Assembly (NCBI GenBank): GCA_039888615.1
Contig: JBDQQS010000015.1
Source: Flavimaribacter sp039888615
GTDB lineage: Bacteria; Pseudomonadota; Alphaproteobacteria; Rhizobiales; Rhizobiaceae
DNA length: 64,000 nt
Reading direction: 5' to 3' (one strand)
Below the pieces are notes generated by a model. It was not told where the DNA came from. It searched no databases and saw nothing but the letters and a program-made list of their open reading frames with translations. Within the stretch, counting starts at the first letter, position 1; the number at the start of each line of letters is the position of its first letter. This document shows positions 1-8,440 of the stretch, in pieces. The position numbers and the translations under genes were made by a program.

Positions 1-204
1 CCTGTAGAAATCGTCAAACGCAATCAGGCCGGATTTGAGGTGCTGCCAAAGCGCTGGATCGTTGAGCGCACACTGGCATGGCTTGGAATAAACCGCCGCC
101 TGGCGAAGGATTTCGAGCGGTTCACAACGACAAGCCTCGCCTTCATCCAGACCGCAATGATCAAGCTCATGACAAGAAGGCTCGCACGCTACCCGCTTTC
201 TTGA
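1..204 (+). CDS. IS5-family transposase, C-terminal part (cut by window edge)
   Basis: The reading frame is open from base 1 and gives 67 residues before TGA. It contains the [21 protein letters not shown] block, the signature of the C-terminal end of IS5-family (IS427-like) DDE transposases. The conserved Glu in WIVERT is the third catalytic acid of the family, so the N-terminal DDE acids would lie left of the window. The last residues, ARYPLS, are typical of the end of these proteins. No disruption is visible in the part shown, but whether the whole element is intact cannot be judged from here. Confidence 0.85.
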   Translation, partial: PVEIVKRNQAGFEVLPKRWIVERTLAWLGINRRLAKDFERFTTTSLAFIQTAMIKLMTRRLARYPLS

Positions 205-215
205 ACAGACTCTTA
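197..215. mobile_element. Probable right terminal inverted repeat of the IS5-type element
   Basis: The bases just after and overlapping the transposase stop read TTTCTTGAACAGACTCTTA. This resembles the end of IS427-like elements, whose tips often carry a CTGTTCA-type core a few bases from the edge. The opposite end lies outside the window, so the match between ends and any target duplication cannot be checked here. Confidence 0.35.
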
Positions 216-684
216 GTGATGTCAGCACAAGGCAGCAACCACAGAGCGCAATCTACAGCCTAACACGTACCATCAGCACCGGACGCCCGCCACGCATTTG
301 CCCCGGTCACACCGACTAAATCCAACCCATCTCACTCCCGGATGCTTGTTGCCATCACTATAAGGCTTGGCCCGATAGCCAACCCTGAGATGCATGAAGA
401 TTGATAGTTCACATCTCATCAGGTATTTTCGGATATGCATGAATGTGAGACATCGCGCCTCACTAGAACCACAAGAAAGCCTGTGAACTAGCGCTTTTCT
501 GGCATGGTGGGTTTCCCAGTCACGCCCACCATCTTTCATAAAATATGGCTTTTCAGACGGTCGTTCGGATACTCGCGTCGCATGAGCCGGAATGTGGCTA
601 CAGTCTGCTTCAGCCGCCGGCGTCGTCGACGCCTCCGGCTGTCGCCGCGAATTTCCCTTGCCAACGTCAATAATGCGTTTGCGG
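216..684. other. Non-coding stretch between the IS end and the mscS remnant
   Basis: I see no convincing gene in these 469 bases. The one notable structure is a perfect 8-bp inverted repeat, ATGGTGGG at 504-511 and CCCACCAT at 525-532, with a 13-base loop and no clear T-run on either side. Short open frames here have no recognisable domains. The stretch may be the eroded downstream flank of the mscS remnant. Confidence 0.4.
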
Positions 685-1028
685 CCACCATTGCGGATAG
701 TTTTTTCGACCCATCGCGGCATCATTTCACGGAGCCCGGCGTGCATTTGCGAGCCGGCGGTTGGATGCCGGCCGTGGCGTAGAAGCGAACGTGCTGACCA
801 TTCTGGTCGTGATCGTCGATCAGAACCTTCGGCTCCGCGCGCTCCATGACATCCTCGTCTTCGGAATTCCAGTTACACCTTCCTGAGGGTCTCCACATTG
901 GCGGAATGATCGAGGAGGAGCGTGAAGGTCCGCGTCATCTTGGAATCCTGAACCGACCAGTTCTCGATAGGATTGGGTATGAAGTAGCGCACAGGCGCGA
1001 TTAATCGGCGATCATCCCAGGTCCGCAT
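685..1028 (-). pseudogene. Remnant of an MscS-family mechanosensitive channel gene
   Basis: Reading leftward from 1028, an ATG frame of 51 codons encodes WDDRRLIAPVRYFI followed by NPIENWS. This is the signature of the soluble beta domain of MscS-type channels (usual form W-D-x-R-R-L-x-x-P-V-x-Y-F-x-x-x-P-F-x-N-W). It stops at TAA (873-875). A shifted frame then continues with DDHDQNGQHVRFYATA and another shift with REMMPRWVEKTI, both plausible as the rest of the channel's C-terminal domain. The transmembrane N-terminal half is missing: a TGA lies just upstream and the lpxD stop follows at 1047. The first segment is a confident family match; the downstream fragments are inference. The gene cannot make a functional channel. 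Confidence 0.65.
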
Positions 1029-1046
1029 CCCGCGTCATCGCGGACG

Positions 1047-2081
1047 CTACCGCCCTTCTGTCGTTCGCGCGCCGCGCGCCCTTGAACCTTGTCTGGCGCT
1101 GGCGATCTGGCGGAAGAAATCCCGACGCGGCTGCGCCGGACTGCCCAGCAATTCCGCCTTTGGCGGCACATTGCTGATGACGCCGGCCTGCGCGCCGATG
1201 CTGGCCCCGTCGCCAACGTCGAGATGCCCTGCAATCGCCGCTTGTCCGCCGATCCGCACGAAATTTCCGATCCGCGTCGAGCCCGCGATGCCGACTTGCG
1301 CCACAATGACGCAGCATCGTCCGATCGTCACGTTGTGGGCGATCTGGACGAGATTATCGATCCATGTTCCGCAGCCGATAATGGTGTCGGTGGCAGATCC
1401 ACGGTCGACCGTCGTGTTGGCGCCGACCCGCACGTCATCCTCAATTATCACCCGTCCCAATTGCGGGATCGCGAGAAAACCGCTCTTTGTGCTGGCGAAA
1501 CCGAATCCCGGCTGGCCTATCCGGCACCCTGCTCCGATATGGACACGCGATCCGACAATGGCGTAGCTCAGGCTCGCATTGCTTTCGATCACGCAATCTG
1601 AACCGATGGATACGCCGCGCCCGACCGTCGCTCCGGCGTCGATGCGGCAACCGGCAGCGACTGAGGCGCCGGCTTCCACCACCGCGTGGGAGCCGATGCG
1701 GACCGAACTGTCGACGACGGCGAGCGGATCGATCCAAGCCGTCGGATGGACCCCGCCGGCATGGTCGCCAACGGGATGGAACAGGTTGCAGACCCGCGCC
1801 CAAGCGGCGTAGGGCTCGGTCGAGCGAATGGCGATGGAGCCTTCCGGAAGCTGGCTTTCAAGCGAAGGATGTATGATGACGGCGCCGGCTTTCGTGTCCG
1901 CCAGCGTCGCCAGATAGCGGCGATTTTCCAGGAAACTGACTTGGCGCCCACTCGCCTCCTCCAGCGATGCAACGCCTTCCAGCAGGATTTCCGACGCATC
2001 GGCGTCGCCCTCCGCATGCCGCGCCACAGTCGCCACGTCGAACGGACCGACGCGCTGAAAAAATTGCGGATCACCAACCAA
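1047..2081 (-). CDS. lpxD: UDP-3-O-acylglucosamine N-acyltransferase (LpxD)
   Basis: LpxD adds the second 3-hydroxyacyl chain, from acyl-ACP, to UDP-3-O-acylglucosamine in lipid A synthesis. The protein has the N-terminal uridine-binding domain (residues 1 to about 105) and then a long left-handed beta helix of hexapeptide repeats. The catalytic His is at about residue 249 in QIAHNVTIG, followed by QVGIAGST. I chose the TTG at 2081 because AGGAGG (2090-2095) lies 8 bases ahead and the resulting 344 residues are a normal family length; an ATG at 2162 has no such site. Usually lpxD sits in a bamA-fabZ-lpxA-lpxB cluster. Here it stands alone, about 220 bases behind a cobalamin riboswitch, so it may be a second copy. 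Confidence 0.85.
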   Translation of the reverse strand: MVGDPQFFQRVGPFDVATVARHAEGDADASEILLEGVASLEEASGRQVSFLENRRYLATLADTKAGAVIIHPSLESQLPEGSIAIRSTEPYAAWARVCNLFHPVGDHAGGVHPTAWIDPLAVVDSSVRIGSHAVVEAGASVAAGCRIDAGATVGRGVSIGSDCVIESNASLSYAIVGSRVHIGAGCRIGQPGFGFASTKSGFLAIPQLGRVIIEDDVRVGANTTVDRGSATDTIIGCGTWIDNLVQIAHNVTIGRCCVIVAQVGIAGSTRIGNFVRIGGQAAIAGHLDVGDGASIGAQAGVISNVPPKAELLGSPAQPRRDFFRQIASARQGSRARGARTTEGR

Positions 2082-2298
2082 TACTCTGTCCTCCTGCAAG
2101 GAACGTCCCGGCTTCGCCGGAACCGGTTCCAAATGGGGTATCGACTGCCCGCGCCAGCCCAATGGAGACGATCCATTCTGCCTGCGCCTGAGGGCCGGGT
2201 GAACATGGAGGAAAACGTCAGCCGGACCCGATCGAAAGATCGCCGATCATTCGTTGCCTCACGACCGCCCTCCGCGATCAGTCGACTTTCTCACTCAT

Positions 2299-2514
2299 GG
2301 TTGGTTTCCGGGCTCTGAAGCCTGTCCTTGCGAACATCTCCGACACCCTTCCCGGACAGGTCGTTGTCCAGTGGCTCGTGTCGGGCGCGGCTTCAATACC
2401 GTTGCGGGGGCAGCGCCGGCGTTGAACCGGCTTCCCAATTATCCGCCTGAACGAATCCGGCGGCGCCATAAGCAAGTGCAAATAAACACAGGCGGTCGTA
2501 AATGACAACCAACC
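2299..2514 (-). promoter_or_regulatory. Cobalamin (adenosylcobalamin) riboswitch
   Basis: Read on the minus strand, the landmarks of the B12 riboswitch occur in order. They are GGGAAGCCGG (2427-2436), GCTGCCCCCGCAAC (2401-2414), the B12 box GAGCCACTGG (2369-2378), CCGGGAAGG (2347-2355) and the closing GCCCGGAAACC (2303-2313). The ends pair as P1: GGTTGGTT at 2507-2514 with AACCAACC at 2299-2306. The total of about 216 nt is the normal size for this class. Such switches normally shut off B12 synthesis, transport or B12-independent isozyme genes when cobalamin is plentiful. The next frame downstream, ATG AGT GAG at about 2296, stops after six codons, and the first intact gene is lpxD 217 bases further on. 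Confidence 0.88.
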
Positions 2515-2559
2515 AAAACACCCGCCGTGAGCCGGGTTGGACTTTTATGCGGAGTGCGA

Positions 2560-3243
2560 TCAGTCTCCGTACGCTTTTTCGATAAAGGAACGCACGCCGC
2601 TGAGAACGAATGATTCAACGGCCTCGCGCAACGTCTCTCTGCTTTTTTCGTCACCCGCAGAAACCATGGCGTGCATCATCGCGACGCCGCCGCTATACAT
2701 CAGGCCCAGCATCTCGTAGAAAGCCGGCCCCATCGTCACGGGGCGGCCGGAACTTTCGGCAATCATCGAAACCAGTTTCGAGATGCCCTCGTTTTGAAGG
2801 TTCTGCGCGTTCCTTAACGCCACCTCACGCTCAATCGACGCGCGCTGAATGAGAGGAATGAACGGGTCGAGCGCATTACGACGGCTGTCGACGCCAAGCG
2901 TCAGGAGCGCCGCCAGATAGACACGCACCACATCGTCGAGCAACACGGATGCGTTTTCCATGCTCCAGGCCTCAGCAAGCCTGGACAACATGTCATTCAC
3001 GGTCACGTCCAAAAGCTCGAATTTAGCCGTCAGCAGCGCCTGGACCAATTCGTCCTTGCCGCCGAAATGATAATTTATCGCTGCAACATTGGCGCCCGCG
3101 TCTTCCGTGATCGCACGAACCGAGACCTCCGAAATGCCATCACGAGCCATCAGCCGCTCGGCGCTTCGAAGCAGTCGGTCGCGCGTATTCAGGTGGGAAG
3201 CGTCCATCTGGTGCGTCGTAGTAGAAGAAAGTGTTTCGAGCAA
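2560..3243 (-). CDS. TetR/AcrR-family transcriptional regulator
   Basis: The 227-residue product has an N-terminal TetR helix-turn-helix, with SVRAITEDAGANVAAINYHFGG as the recognition region at about residues 41-62. It is followed by an all-helical ligand-binding domain without close resemblance to a characterised member. The TTG start at 3243 has AGGGA 7 bases upstream; an ATG 12 codons later is possible. It is transcribed away from the TonB receptor at 3467, and the shared intergenic region holds nested palindromes that could be its operator. It is therefore a candidate local regulator of the receptor. The inducer is unknown. Confidence 0.85.
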   Translation of the reverse strand: MLETLSSTTTHQMDASHLNTRDRLLRSAERLMARDGISEVSVRAITEDAGANVAAINYHFGGKDELVQALLTAKFELLDVTVNDMLSRLAEAWSMENASVLLDDVVRVYLAALLTLGVDSRRNALDPFIPLIQRASIEREVALRNAQNLQNEGISKLVSMIAESSGRPVTMGPAFYEMLGLMYSGGVAMMHAMVSAGDEKSRETLREAVESFVLSGVRSFIEKAYGD

Positions 3244-3313
3244 CGTTATGTCCCTGTTCAGCCCGTGGCAATCGCCGTTGCAGAATAGCGCCGGAAGCGA
3301 AAAAATTCAAACA

Positions 3314-3332
3314 ATGTTTAAAAACATGTTTT
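3314..3332. promoter_or_regulatory. Candidate TetR operator (nested palindromes)
   Basis: ATGTTT (3314-3319) and AAACAT (3322-3327) form an inverted repeat with a 2-bp centre. It overlaps the perfect palindrome AAAACATGTTTT (3321-3332). The pair lies between the divergent TetR and TonB-receptor genes, where TetR proteins usually bind. Assigning it to this TetR protein is inference. Confidence 0.5.
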
Positions 3333-3335
3333 ACA

Positions 3336-3350
3336 TGACTAAAAAAGTCA
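3336..3350. promoter_or_regulatory. IRO-type iron box (TGA-N9-TCA), candidate RirA site
   Basis: TGACT-AAAAA-AGTCA matches the rhizobial iron-responsive operator pattern TGA-N9-TCA, bound by the iron-sulfur repressor RirA, and its arms are symmetrical over 5 bp. It lies about 117 bases ahead of the receptor start at 3467, among A/T-rich bases where a promoter is expected. A second copy of the pattern precedes the other receptor at 11656. Confidence 0.6.
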
Positions 3351-3466
3351 CCTATAAACCGCAATCGAACGGGTCGGGGTAACGACCGTCATTTTTTAGC
3401 GATCGTCGTTCACGCAGTTCCATGCATCGGCGTAGCCAGCACCACGAACATTTGGGGAAAATGGCA

Positions 3467-5485
3467 ATGCCATACGAATTTTTCCGCGCCAGCCTTTACG
3501 CTGGCAGTTTTATTGCAGTCGGCGCAATCGCGGCCGAAGCCCAGGCGCAGAGCGCTACGGTGGAAGTAACCGATTCGGCGGACACCACCGAACTGAAGAA
3601 AATCATTGTCGAAGAGGGTGAGGACAAGGGCGACAAACATGCCGGCGCGGCCGATCGCAACCAGTCCATCTACATCTCTTCGGAGGAACTGGAGCTTGTC
3701 GACCCGCAAAGCTTGAAAGAGGTATTCGCGGGGGACGCCTCGATTTCCGTCGGCGGCGCAATGACCACGACACAAAAGGTCTACGTCAACAGTATCGACG
3801 AACTCAATCTCGCCGTCACGATCGATGGCGTCCTGCAGAACAACAGGGTTTTCCATCACAACACTACAAACTACGTCGACCCGACGCTGCTGAAGTCGGT
3901 GCGCGTCGATCCCGGCGTTGCGCCCGCCGACGCAGGCCCGGGCGCGCTGGGCGGATCCATCGTCTATGAGACCGTGGACGCCGCCGATCTTCTCGAAGAA
4001 GGCAAGAATTTTGGCGGCTATGCGCGCGTCAGCTACGACACCAACAGCAGCACATTCACCGAAGCTGGCTCGCTCTATGGCCGCGCCAATGGCTTCGAAT
4101 TTTTGGGCTACGTCAAATACGCCGACGGAGACGACTACACCGCCGGCGACGGCTGGACGATCCCCGGAACGGCGGCCGATTTTCTGAGCTTTCTCGGCAA
4201 GGCCGCCTATCAGTCGCTCGATGGGCACCGAATCGAAATCAAGGCGCAGCAGGTTCAGGACAGCGCCCTGCGGCCTTATCGCGCCAACTTCGGCGACCTG
4301 CCCGGCATCGAACCGGAAACCCGGGTTTATGACCTGACGCAACGCAACTTCTCGGTAAGCTACAGCGTCGAAGACGCGCAAGGGCTATGGGATCCGAGTA
4401 TCGTCGTCGGTTACAGCGACGCGACAACCGCCATTCCAATCTATTTCGACCGGCGCTCCGGTGAAAACCTGCAGATCAACAGTGAGGGAACCGCCGGCAC
4501 CTGGACGGCTAAGGCAGAGAACACGTTCAACCTGGATGAGAAAAACTCGATCACCGCCGGCATCGACTTTTACTCCACAGAAAGTGAATATGTCGACGAT
4601 ATCTACACGATCGACGGCCTGAGAGAAAAATCGACCAATCTCGGCTTCTACGGGCAGGCGCGCCTGGAACCGCTCGACGGTTTTCATCTGTCGTTCGGCG
4701 CCCGCGGCGACAATCAGTGGTTCGAAGGCCTCGGCGGCGAGAAACTCGAGAACTTCGGCTTGAGCGGCAACGTCTACGCCGCATACGATATCAACGACTA
4801 CCTGACCATCAACGCCGGTTATTCGAACGTGTTCGGCGGCATCGATCTTGAAGAAAATTTCATCTACGTTCCGAGTTGGGATTACGCCGGTCTGGAGCCC
4901 GTCCGCTCGCAAAATTTCACGGCCGGCATCGAATTCAACTACAAAGGCTGGCAATTGACCGGCGGCGTTTACCGCACCGACTTCGAAAACTTCCGGGAAG
5001 CTGACGGCAACAAGGACTTCACCACCGAAGGGTTCAAGCTGGGCGCCGGTTATAACTGGGGCAACGGATTTTTCCGCATAACCTATTCCAACAGCGAACT
5101 GACCGTCGACGGCGACTATGTCGATTCCTACTATGCCGGCGATATGGGCATGCCAGTTGGACAGGTGATCGCCGCAGAAATCGTCCACTCATTCGAACAA
5201 TATGGCGTGACCGTGGGATCCAGTCTCGACGCAGCTCTCGAATATGACGGGCCGGAAAAGGCCGGTGAATCGGCGCTGCCTGGCTATGCTGTCTTCAATG
5301 CATTTGTGGAGTACAAGCCGATCCAGCTTCCGAACCTTACTCTGAGGGTCGAAGCCAACAATATATTCGACGCAACCTACTCCGACCGGGCGACCTATGG
5401 CGCCGATTATGACGATGAAACGGTGCTGCAGGAGCTCTATGAACCGGGTCGGTCATTTTTGCTGATGGCAAAAGTCAAGTTCTAG
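3467..5485 (+). CDS. TonB-dependent outer-membrane siderophore-type receptor
   Basis: The product is a 672-residue outer-membrane receptor that would move an iron complex into the periplasm using TonB energy. A signal peptide covers about residues 1-25 and ends at AEAQAQS. The plug domain includes KVYVNSIDELNLAVTIDGV and the GVAPADAGPGALGGSIVYET block. The rest is a beta barrel ending in an aromatic residue (VKF), as expected for BAM-assembled barrels. The ATG at 3467 has GGGGA 8 bases upstream; an ATG 6 bases earlier is too close to it. It shares its plug sequence with the receptor at 9576. No FRAP/NPNL heme-receptor motif is visible. It heads the importer genes that follow and has an iron box upstream. 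Confidence 0.85.
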   Translation: MPYEFFRASLYAGSFIAVGAIAAEAQAQSATVEVTDSADTTELKKIIVEEGEDKGDKHAGAADRNQSIYISSEELELVDPQSLKEVFAGDASISVGGAMTTTQKVYVNSIDELNLAVTIDGVLQNNRVFHHNTTNYVDPTLLKSVRVDPGVAPADAGPGALGGSIVYETVDAADLLEEGKNFGGYARVSYDTNSSTFTEAGSLYGRANGFEFLGYVKYADGDDYTAGDGWTIPGTAADFLSFLGKAAYQSLDGHRIEIKAQQVQDSALRPYRANFGDLPGIEPETRVYDLTQRNFSVSYSVEDAQGLWDPSIVVGYSDATTAIPIYFDRRSGENLQINSEGTAGTWTAKAENTFNLDEKNSITAGIDFYSTESEYVDDIYTIDGLREKSTNLGFYGQARLEPLDGFHLSFGARGDNQWFEGLGGEKLENFGLSGNVYAAYDINDYLTINAGYSNVFGGIDLEENFIYVPSWDYAGLEPVRSQNFTAGIEFNYKGWQLTGGVYRTDFENFREADGNKDFTTEGFKLGAGYNWGNGFFRITYSNSELTVDGDYVDSYYAGDMGMPVGQVIAAEIVHSFEQYGVTVGSSLDAALEYDGPEKAGESALPGYAVFNAFVEYKPIQLPNLTLRVEANNIFDATYSDRATYGADYDDETVLQELYEPGRSFLLMAKVKF

Positions 5486-5598
5486 GTCGCACAGGCCCTT
5501 TCTCAGTGGACATCGGACTCCTGTTCTACTAGGTCAGGTTAACCTCTCAGCCAGACTTACAGGTCCAGCCAAACAAGTCCGTCCGAAGGAGATTTCGA

Positions 5599-6504
5599 AT
5601 GTTCAGATTGTTGGCCGCGGCGGCCTTGACAGCCGTACTGGCGACAGGCGCTACCGCCGCCATTGCGGATGAGATTTCAGTGGATACGGCGACTGGTCCT
5701 GTAACCGTTCCGCACGCGCCGGAAAAAATTGCTGTCTTCGACATCGGCATTCTGGACACCCTCGACGCGATCGGCGTTGCGCCGGACGGCGTCGTCAATC
5801 GGATCTATGTCACCTATCTCGAGGACATCGTAGAACAGGCGGAACCGGTCGGAACTTTGTTCGAGCCGGATGTCGAAGCCCTGCACGCGATGCAGCCCGA
5901 CCTGATTATCGTCGGAACGCGAACCTCCACAAAAGTGGACATGCTGCAGAAAATCGCGCCGACGATCGATATGTCAATCTGGGGCGACAACTACCTGGAG
6001 CAAACGACGGGACGTCTTGCCGCCGTCGGCGGCATTTTCGACAAGGAAGAGGAAGCCGACGCGCTTCGCAGCGAACTTGAAACCCTCGTGGCGGAAACCC
6101 GCGAGGTGGTGGATGGCAAGGGAACAGCCCTCATCATCATGACCAACGGGCCGAAGATTTCCGCTTACGGCAAGAATTCCCGCTTTGGCTGGCTCCACAG
6201 CGACCTCGGCATTCCGCCGGCGAAAGAGGATATCGAGAACTCGCGTCATGGCGAAGTTGTGTCCTTCGAATATGTGCACGAAATCAATCCGGACTGGCTG
6301 ATCGTCATCGACCGGGCGGCCGCCATAGGTCAGGACGGCGAACATGCCAAACAGACCCTGGAGAACGCGCTGATCTCCAACACGTCCGCCTGGAAGAACG
6401 ATCATGTGATCTATCTCGACCCCGCAAAAGCCTATGTCGCAATGGGCGGTGTCCAGGCGACCACCGACCTCGTCAAGACGATCAGGGATGCATTTGCGCA
6501 GTGA
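5599..6504 (+). CDS. Periplasmic iron-siderophore binding protein (FatB/CeuE type)
   Basis: This is a 301-residue class III solute-binding protein that would pick up the iron complex delivered by the receptors and hand it to the permease. The signal peptide spans about residues 1-23. The mature part has the two-lobed fold signatures EKIAVFDIGILDTLDAIG near the start and DLIIVGTRTS at about residue 105. The later NPDWLIVIDRAAAIGQ and YVAMGGVQ segments are typical of the FatB/CeuE/YclQ group. A GAAGGAGA ribosome site precedes the ATG. It lies 113 bases after the receptor and just ahead of the permeases, so one transcript is likely. The exact siderophore cannot be told from sequence. Confidence 0.85.
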   Translation: MFRLLAAAALTAVLATGATAAIADEISVDTATGPVTVPHAPEKIAVFDIGILDTLDAIGVAPDGVVNRIYVTYLEDIVEQAEPVGTLFEPDVEALHAMQPDLIIVGTRTSTKVDMLQKIAPTIDMSIWGDNYLEQTTGRLAAVGGIFDKEEEADALRSELETLVAETREVVDGKGTALIIMTNGPKISAYGKNSRFGWLHSDLGIPPAKEDIENSRHGEVVSFEYVHEINPDWLIVIDRAAAIGQDGEHAKQTLENALISNTSAWKNDHVIYLDPAKAYVAMGGVQATTDLVKTIRDAFAQ

Positions 6505-6543
6505 TTGCGCCCAAAGCTTTTCCGACGGCGTAGAGCAGGCGGC

Positions 6544-7506
6544 ATGATGACCAAGCTGCTTGTCGGCGTCCTGTTCGCATTACTTTTCACAGCGAGCCTG
6601 TTTACGGGCGTCGCCAACATCAACCCCGGCAGCCTGTTCAGCCAACCGGACGCGCTCTGGATTTTGCTGGTAAGCCGGCTGCCGCGCACGCTGGCGGTGA
6701 TCATCACCGGAAGCTCGCTTGCAATTTCCGGCATGATTCTGCAGATGCTCGCCCGCAATCGCTTCGTCGAACCCGCAACCGCCGGAACGGGACAGGGCGC
6801 AGCCGTCGGCATCATCGCCGTGACCATACTGGCGCCCCAGGCCTCGCTCATGGTCAAGATGATAGCGGCGGTTGTCGCCGCGCTCGGCTCCACCCTGATC
6901 TTTCTGCTCCTCATCAGAAGACTTCCAGTGGATCGGCCGCTTCTGATACCTCTGGTCGCGCTGGTCTATGGGGGCTTTGTAAGCGCTATCGCGATCTTCT
7001 TCGCCTACCAACTCGATCTTCTGCAGTATCTCGAGGTTTGGATGCATGGCATGTCCGGCGAGTTTTCCGGCGTCATGATGGGTCGTTACGAATTGCTCTG
7101 GATCGCCGCCATCCTGTCGCTGCTCGCCTATTTCGTCGCCGATCAGTTTACGATTATCGGGCTCGGCAAGGAAATGACGCTCAATCTCGGACTTGGTTAC
7201 CGCCAGATTGTGGCCTTCGGCATGGTGATTGTCAGCGTCGTCACGGCTGTGAGCGTCGTCACGGTCGGCATGATACCGTTTGTCGGCCTTGTCGTGCCGA
7301 ACATCGCCAGCCGCATCATGGGCGACAATCTTCGGGCCAGCCTTCCATGGGTGGCCGTTCTCGGATCGATGCTTGTCCTCGCCTCGGATCTTCTCGCCCG
7401 TACGATCAGATACCCCTACGAAGTTCCCGTCAGCATCATCTTCGGCGTCTTCGGCGCCTGCGTGTTCCTCTGGCTTTTGTTTACGAGGCCTGTTCATGCC
7501 AGGTAG
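6544..7506 (+). CDS. FecCD-family iron-siderophore ABC permease, first subunit
   Basis: A 320-residue inner-membrane permease of the BtuC/FecCD family with about nine hydrophobic helices. The family marks RLPRTLAVIITGSSLAISG (residues 38-56) and the coupling region LGLGYRQIVAFGMV are present, followed by VGMIPFVGLVVPNIASRIMG, the FecCD signature near the ATPase contact. The ATG at 6544 gives the usual length. A TTG directly behind the upstream stop (6505) would add 13 mostly basic residues and is less likely. The gene end overlaps the start of the second permease by 11 bases, which points to translational coupling and a heterodimeric permease. Confidence 0.87.
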   Translation: MMTKLLVGVLFALLFTASLFTGVANINPGSLFSQPDALWILLVSRLPRTLAVIITGSSLAISGMILQMLARNRFVEPATAGTGQGAAVGIIAVTILAPQASLMVKMIAAVVAALGSTLIFLLLIRRLPVDRPLLIPLVALVYGGFVSAIAIFFAYQLDLLQYLEVWMHGMSGEFSGVMMGRYELLWIAAILSLLAYFVADQFTIIGLGKEMTLNLGLGYRQIVAFGMVIVSVVTAVSVVTVGMIPFVGLVVPNIASRIMGDNLRASLPWVAVLGSMLVLASDLLARTIRYPYEVPVSIIFGVFGACVFLWLLFTRPVHAR

Positions 7507-8440
7507 ACGATTGCTGATCCTTTTTGCTCTGCTCGCGCTCTCATGCGTTTTCTATCTGACCTATGGCGCGCGCGGCGACATAGGCTTTGCGCTGCAGTTT
7601 CGCGGCCCAAAACTGGTGGCGCTGATGATCACCGGCGCAGCGATCGCCGTTTCTACAAAACTGTTTCAGACCGTGACCGGAAACCGCATTCTGACCCCGG
7701 CGATTATGGGCTTCGATTCCCTGTATGTGCTGATCGAGATCACCCTGCTGTTCTCTCTCGGTGGATTCGGCTATGCGGTGCTTGGCGAAAGCACGCGGTT
7801 TTCGTTTTCGCTTGTGCTGATGATCGCAGCCTGCATTGCGCTTTTCGGAACTTTGATGCGGCAAACGCAACGCGATCTCCATCGAATGATCCTTGTCGGC
7901 ATCATTTTCGGAATTCTCTTCCGATCTATCTCGGGCTTGCTCGTGCGCATGATCGATCCAAACGAATACGCCGTCCTGCAGTCCAACCTTTTCGCCAATT
8001 TCAACCAGATGGACCTGGATTTGATCGGGCTGAGCTCCCTGCTGATCGGCGTCGCGATCTTCGCCGCCTGGCGCATGCGCAACACGCTCGATACGCTGGA
8101 GCTCGGGCGCGAAATTTCCATCAATCTCGGGCTGGACCACGACAGGCTCGTGCTCGTCGTGCTTGGCATTGTCGCTCTGCTGGCGGCGGTGTCGACCGCG
8201 CTGGTCGGTCCGATCATATTCTTCGGCCTGATTGTGACCAGCCTCGCCCACCAGATTGTGCCGAGCTTCCGCCACCGCGACCTGCTTCCCGGAACCATTC
8301 TGATTGCATGCATTGTCCTGGTCGCGGGGCAATCGATACTGGAACGCGTGTTTCACCTGGACACGACGCTCAGCGTGGTGATCGATCTTGTGGGCGGCCT
8401 GACCTTCCTGGTTCTGATCCTGCGGGGAAACATTCGATGA
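7496..8440 (+). CDS. FecCD-family iron-siderophore ABC permease, second subunit
   Basis: A 314-residue polytopic permease, partner of the preceding gene. It shows the FecCD-type segments GPKLVALMITGAAIAVSTKLFQ near residue 35 and the late VGPIIFFGLIVTSLAHQI block, where FecCD proteins usually read GPI-x-F-x-GL. I chose the ATG at 7496 inside the end of the first permease gene because it gives the normal N-terminus and an 11-base overlap. It ends in an ATGA overlap with the ATPase gene. The four importer genes are thus packed as receptor, binding protein, two permeases and ATPase. Confidence 0.87.
   Translation: MPGRRLLILFALLALSCVFYLTYGARGDIGFALQFRGPKLVALMITGAAIAVSTKLFQTVTGNRILTPAIMGFDSLYVLIEITLLFSLGGFGYAVLGESTRFSFSLVLMIAACIALFGTLMRQTQRDLHRMILVGIIFGILFRSISGLLVRMIDPNEYAVLQSNLFANFNQMDLDLIGLSSLLIGVAIFAAWRMRNTLDTLELGREISINLGLDHDRLVLVVLGIVALLAAVSTALVGPIIFFGLIVTSLAHQIVPSFRHRDLLPGTILIACIVLVAGQSILERVFHLDTTLSVVIDLVGGLTFLVLILRGNIR

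Noticed and set aside
273..672. Open frame on the minus strand as a possible small gene
   Set aside because: Its first residues look like the tail of the mscS remnant and the rest has no recognisable features.
3467..5485. Heme receptor assignment for the first TonB-dependent receptor
   Set aside because: No FRAP/NPNL motif, and the adjacent importer is of siderophore type without heme-degradation genes.
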